64,000 nucleotides of DNA from CBFDBF01 sp050293315 (lineage in GTDB: Bacteria; Pseudomonadota; Gammaproteobacteria; Chromatiales; Chromatiaceae), in the NCBI GenBank assembly GCA_050293315.1, contig JBNKMS010000023.1:214991-278990 (forward strand). The letters run 5' to 3'. Shown one piece after another: positions 61,600 to 64,000 of this stretch. Under the pieces are notes generated by a model. That model saw only the letters and a list, made by a program, of their open reading frames with translations, made no database searches and was not told the origin of the DNA. The translations under genes and the position numbers were made by a program. Position 1 is the stretch's first letter. Each line of letters starts with the position of its first letter.

Positions 61600-63204
61600 T
61601 TAGGTGGACAGTTGAGATAGCATACTAAGATGCTTCTTAGCAGCGCTGTCCTGCGGGTTGTTTGTCAATAACTGATTTAATATGTAGCGACACCTGAAGT
61701 GTTGATCTTTCTCTATCCCATGCTCTCGCATGTAATCGATCATAGCGTTGGCAGACATAAGTGCGATAGTCCTGTTTCCTGGATAGTTGTCAACAGTATC
61801 ATTCAAGAATGTTATCGCCTGTTTCAGGTTGTTTTCTAAAAGAGATACACACTCAGCATGAATTTTATTCAATTTATCCAGGCTCTCTTTAATCAGACTT
61901 TCTGCGTCGTCTTCTCTATTGTGTTGCTTCATCAATTTATGTACACGCTCCCCCCATGTGTTGTCATCATGGTTATTGCATAGCAGGACGTCCAACAACA
62001 TCTTTGCCTCATCACTCCTGAAGACCTGAAACAGATCATCGGCAGCGATGAATAGGGACTCGGCGTGGATTTCTCCCATATGCGTACTGACTAACCGATC
62101 AATCTGCTGTAGGAAAACATCGACCATATCGTTTTTGTTGATGAGTAGTTTGATTCGGACCTGCATACTAAGTATCTGCAGCTTTTCCGAGGGGCGTCCT
62201 TTGAAACGTTTGGCGCCATCTGTCAGCAGCCTGATGAGCTTTTGCTGTTGACCATTCTCGTAATAGATATCAGCCAGCCTGCGGTACTCCTCAGCACTGG
62301 TGAAACAGGAGTACTCACCCCAACGGATGGCCGCCTGATAGGCCCGTTCAGCCGTCTTGATATCACTGTTCTGTAACGCTAACTCTCCCAGTTTTCGCTG
62401 TCGATCTACCATCTTTGGTGAAAGTTTAACCGCTTGTTGGAGTAGTACCTGGGCCTCTTTCGTTTCACCTCTACTCTTTTGTATCATCGCCAACCAATCA
62501 TAGGCCTCGAGATAGTGTTGATTCTTTTTAATCAGGTCGCGGAAGCGGCTTTCAGCTTCCACAGTTCTACCACGAAAGAAATCAATCTTGGCCAGGGCAA
62601 AATTCGCCCATGGAAAGTCGCGAATCTTGGTCATCTCCAGGTTGACCGTTTCCGCATCATCGTAACGTTCAAGATCAATGTAGAGTTCAGACTGAAGTTT
62701 CGCCAGATATAGTATTTTTTTAAGATCTTTGCCGCGTTTCTCGCGACATAGCTCGATGGCTCTAACCTTGTCGCCCTCCATCAGTGCCTGATCAATCTCT
62801 TTGAGCTGCTGCTTGCGTTTCAGTGTGTTGGCGAGACGATGTTGCAGTGCGTCGGGTGTGATTGGTTTGACCATGTACTCGTCGGGCTGCTGCTCTAATG
62901 CGCCGAGTACCATCGGCATATTGCTTTCAGCAGTGACCATGAAAAAGCTGCAGGCGTGGCCGAGGTAACCCAGGTAGCGCGCCTCCTCCAATACCTGTTG
63001 TCCATCCTTGCCCTCACCCAGGTTGTAATCACAGATGACCACGTCGTAGGTGCGTGAAGAGAGCTGCTTCAAGGCCTTCTCACCAGATGGGCATGTGTCT
63101 ATATCTTCGGCGCCAAAGCGCGTCAGCATCGTCTTGAAGGAGACGCGCATCTGCTCAAAATCGTCGATTACTAGATAGCTCAGGTTGGTGAATAATTCGT
63201 CCAT
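61600..63204 (-). CDS. Response regulator with TPR-rich C-terminal region
   Basis: The protein (about 534 residues) has a receiver domain (about residues 8-125; LVIDDFEQM, phospho-aspartate in VVICDYNLG, YMVKPITPD lysine) and an array of TPR-like helical repeats through the rest. There is no DNA-binding or enzymatic output domain, so it should act by protein-protein contact. ATG 63204 is chosen; the frame opens at TTG 63237. The soluble kinase gene follows. The pair is flanked by dispersed repeats on both sides, which suggests mobile acquisition. Confidence 0.84.
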   Translation of the reverse strand: MDELFTNLSYLVIDDFEQMRVSFKTMLTRFGAEDIDTCPSGEKALKQLSSRTYDVVICDYNLGEGKDGQQVLEEARYLGYLGHACSFFMVTAESNMPMVLGALEQQPDEYMVKPITPDALQHRLANTLKRKQQLKEIDQALMEGDKVRAIELCREKRGKDLKKILYLAKLQSELYIDLERYDDAETVNLEMTKIRDFPWANFALAKIDFFRGRTVEAESRFRDLIKKNQHYLEAYDWLAMIQKSRGETKEAQVLLQQAVKLSPKMVDRQRKLGELALQNSDIKTAERAYQAAIRWGEYSCFTSAEEYRRLADIYYENGQQQKLIRLLTDGAKRFKGRPSEKLQILSMQVRIKLLINKNDMVDVFLQQIDRLVSTHMGEIHAESLFIAADDLFQVFRSDEAKMLLDVLLCNNHDDNTWGERVHKLMKQHNREDDAESLIKESLDKLNKIHAECVSLLENNLKQAITFLNDTVDNYPGNRTIALMSANAMIDYMREHGIEKDQHFRCRYILNQLLTNNPQDSAAKKHLSMLSQLST

Positions 63205-63387
63205 CCATGAACTACCGTCACTCCATTCAGATGACAAAACTCAGCTCCATTATTTAGCGGCGGTTATTATGGAAACAAAAATACGTTCTTATATTAGATC
63301 AAATACAAACTGTTGAACGCTATTTCGTAGAATATTCTTTAAGTATAGGTTGGATTATGCTCTTTACTACCCGGGGTGGTGGGTCAT

Positions 63388-63428
63388 TGGTAGTTGTTGG
63401 GGGAATTTAATTCCCCCAACAACTACCA
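63388..63428. repeat. 20-base perfect inverted repeat
   Basis: GGTAGTTGTTGGGGGAATT with its inverse on either side of a single T, plus one further T:A pair, covers 41 bases. No T run follows on either strand (ATAACATC, CAATGACC). It lies in the upstream region of the minus-strand response-regulator gene, 35 bases from repeat copy 3. Bases 63205-63387 are AT-rich and should include that gene's promoter, which I could not fix. Confidence 0.85.
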
Positions 63429-63462
63429 TAACATCTTGTTATCACGTGACTTAATCAATTCA

Positions 63463-64000
63463 GGTAATAAATTTCGCTGCCTATCTGCCTCTGCGGTTTG
63501 ATTGCGTGATTCAAGATAGAGCAGTAATAATTTTCGCAGCCTATCAAGACTGGAGCTTTTTCCTTACCTTTGCGTCAGGCTGCAAGTCCCTTTCTTTTGC
63601 GCGCTCAAAAGAAAGGGACGAAAGAAAAGAGCGCCCGAGTGTTACCCCCTCCGGGTGCCCTGTGCTTCTCGTCCCGTTCGGGGCTCTTCCTATGGGTGAG
63701 CAATGACCGTTGGTCCGGTGGACCAACGCAGCGTTGCGAACGCCTCGCATGAATGCGAGGCTGGACCGGCTTGCGGCGCTTCGCAATCCTGCTACGCTTG
63801 CAAGTCCAGGGCACACCATCCCTGGCGTGCCCGTTCGAGCAGCTTCCTTGATTCACTGAATCAAGGTTCTGCTCTCACCCTTGCCGGCCCCTTTCAGGCC
63901 GAATCCTCACGGGACTGCGATGCTCGGGGTAACACACGGGTTATGGGGTGGCTCCCCTACCTCCTCCGACGCAGCCGAGTACCGCAACCGCAACAGGATA
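63463..64000. repeat. Dispersed non-coding repeat, copy 3 (cut by window end)
   Basis: It begins with GGTAATAAATTTCGCTGCC (63463-63481), and a second terminal-repeat copy lies at 63523-63541. It then follows the same order as the left half of copy 2: palindrome (CCCTTTCTTTTG...CAAAAGAAAGGGACG, about 63590-63620), GAAAGAAAAGAGCGCCCGAGTG, then nested hairpins, and near the window end CTGCGATGCTCGG and GACGCAGCCGAG. The right end lies outside the window. No gene is seen here. Confidence 0.75.

Noticed and set aside
63506..63856. Short frames on both strands in repeat copy 3
   Set aside because: Same repeat origin as those of copies 1 and 2; no start signal or conserved domain.

Overview
The window is chromosomal DNA from a sulfur-oxidising gammaproteobacterium. 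Evidence: the 3' part of a reverse-type dsr cluster (dsrK-J-O-P-N), soxYZ with a sulfide:quinone reductase, a complete cbb3 oxidase locus, and two gene orders typical of Gammaproteobacteria (mltD/yafS-rnhA-dnaQ and ispF/truD/surE-pcm-nlpD-rpoS). The closest relatives are probably Chromatiales-like free-living or symbiotic sulfur oxidisers; the species cannot be named from sequence reading alone. I saw no rRNA, tRNA, CRISPR array, transposase gene or prophage.

Layout. 1-4124: end of the dsr cluster (membrane complex DsrKJOP plus the sirohaem amidase DsrN), with no dsrL between K and J and no dsrRS after N. 4211-5982: FHA-cyclase, mscL, glutaredoxin. 6073-8402: a CYTH/CHAD protein fused by translational overlap to a ParA-type ATPase, possibly a polyphosphate-granule positioning pair. 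8403-8871: dispersed repeat. 8872-12767: S24-like protein, cca and a NarX/NarL-like two-component pair. 12799-20148 (minus): mltD followed by the yejABEF oligopeptide importer. 20221-27129: yafS-rnhA-dnaQ, pyrG-kdsA-eno-ftsB-ispD. 27263-32508: SLC13-type transporter, HD-GYP protein, ispF-truD (minus) and an odd DsrC paralogue. 32535-37282: smr, surE-pcm-yqaA-nlpD-rpoS. 37292-39006: an XRE-cupin regulator divergent from superoxide reductase and a 2-Cys peroxiredoxin, with a shared operator-like promoter region. 39427-49841: ccoNOQP, a 39-residue membrane peptide gene, ccoGHIS and accessory genes. 50017-59351: alaC-hom, then soxYZ-sqr on the opposite strand, then thrC-cimA and an ArsM-like methyltransferase. 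59440-64000: a hypothetical gene, two more copies of the dispersed repeat and a soluble histidine kinase/TPR response-regulator pair.

How the genes fit together: sulfide oxidation (SQR), sulfur carriage (SoxYZ) and stored-sulfur oxidation (Dsr) feed electrons to the quinone pool, and the high-affinity cbb3 oxidase consumes them at low oxygen. Superoxide reductase, peroxiredoxin and glutaredoxin protect a cell living at the oxic-anoxic interface. The rest is housekeeping: CTP, KDO, enolase, isoprenoids, threonine/isoleucine precursors and stationary-phase control.

The points most worth a second look are the CHAD-ParA pair, the DsrC paralogue that keeps CysB but lacks the C-terminal CysA, the short membrane peptide in the cbb3 locus, and a non-coding 0.7-0.8 kb repeat family with short terminal inverted repeats present in three copies.
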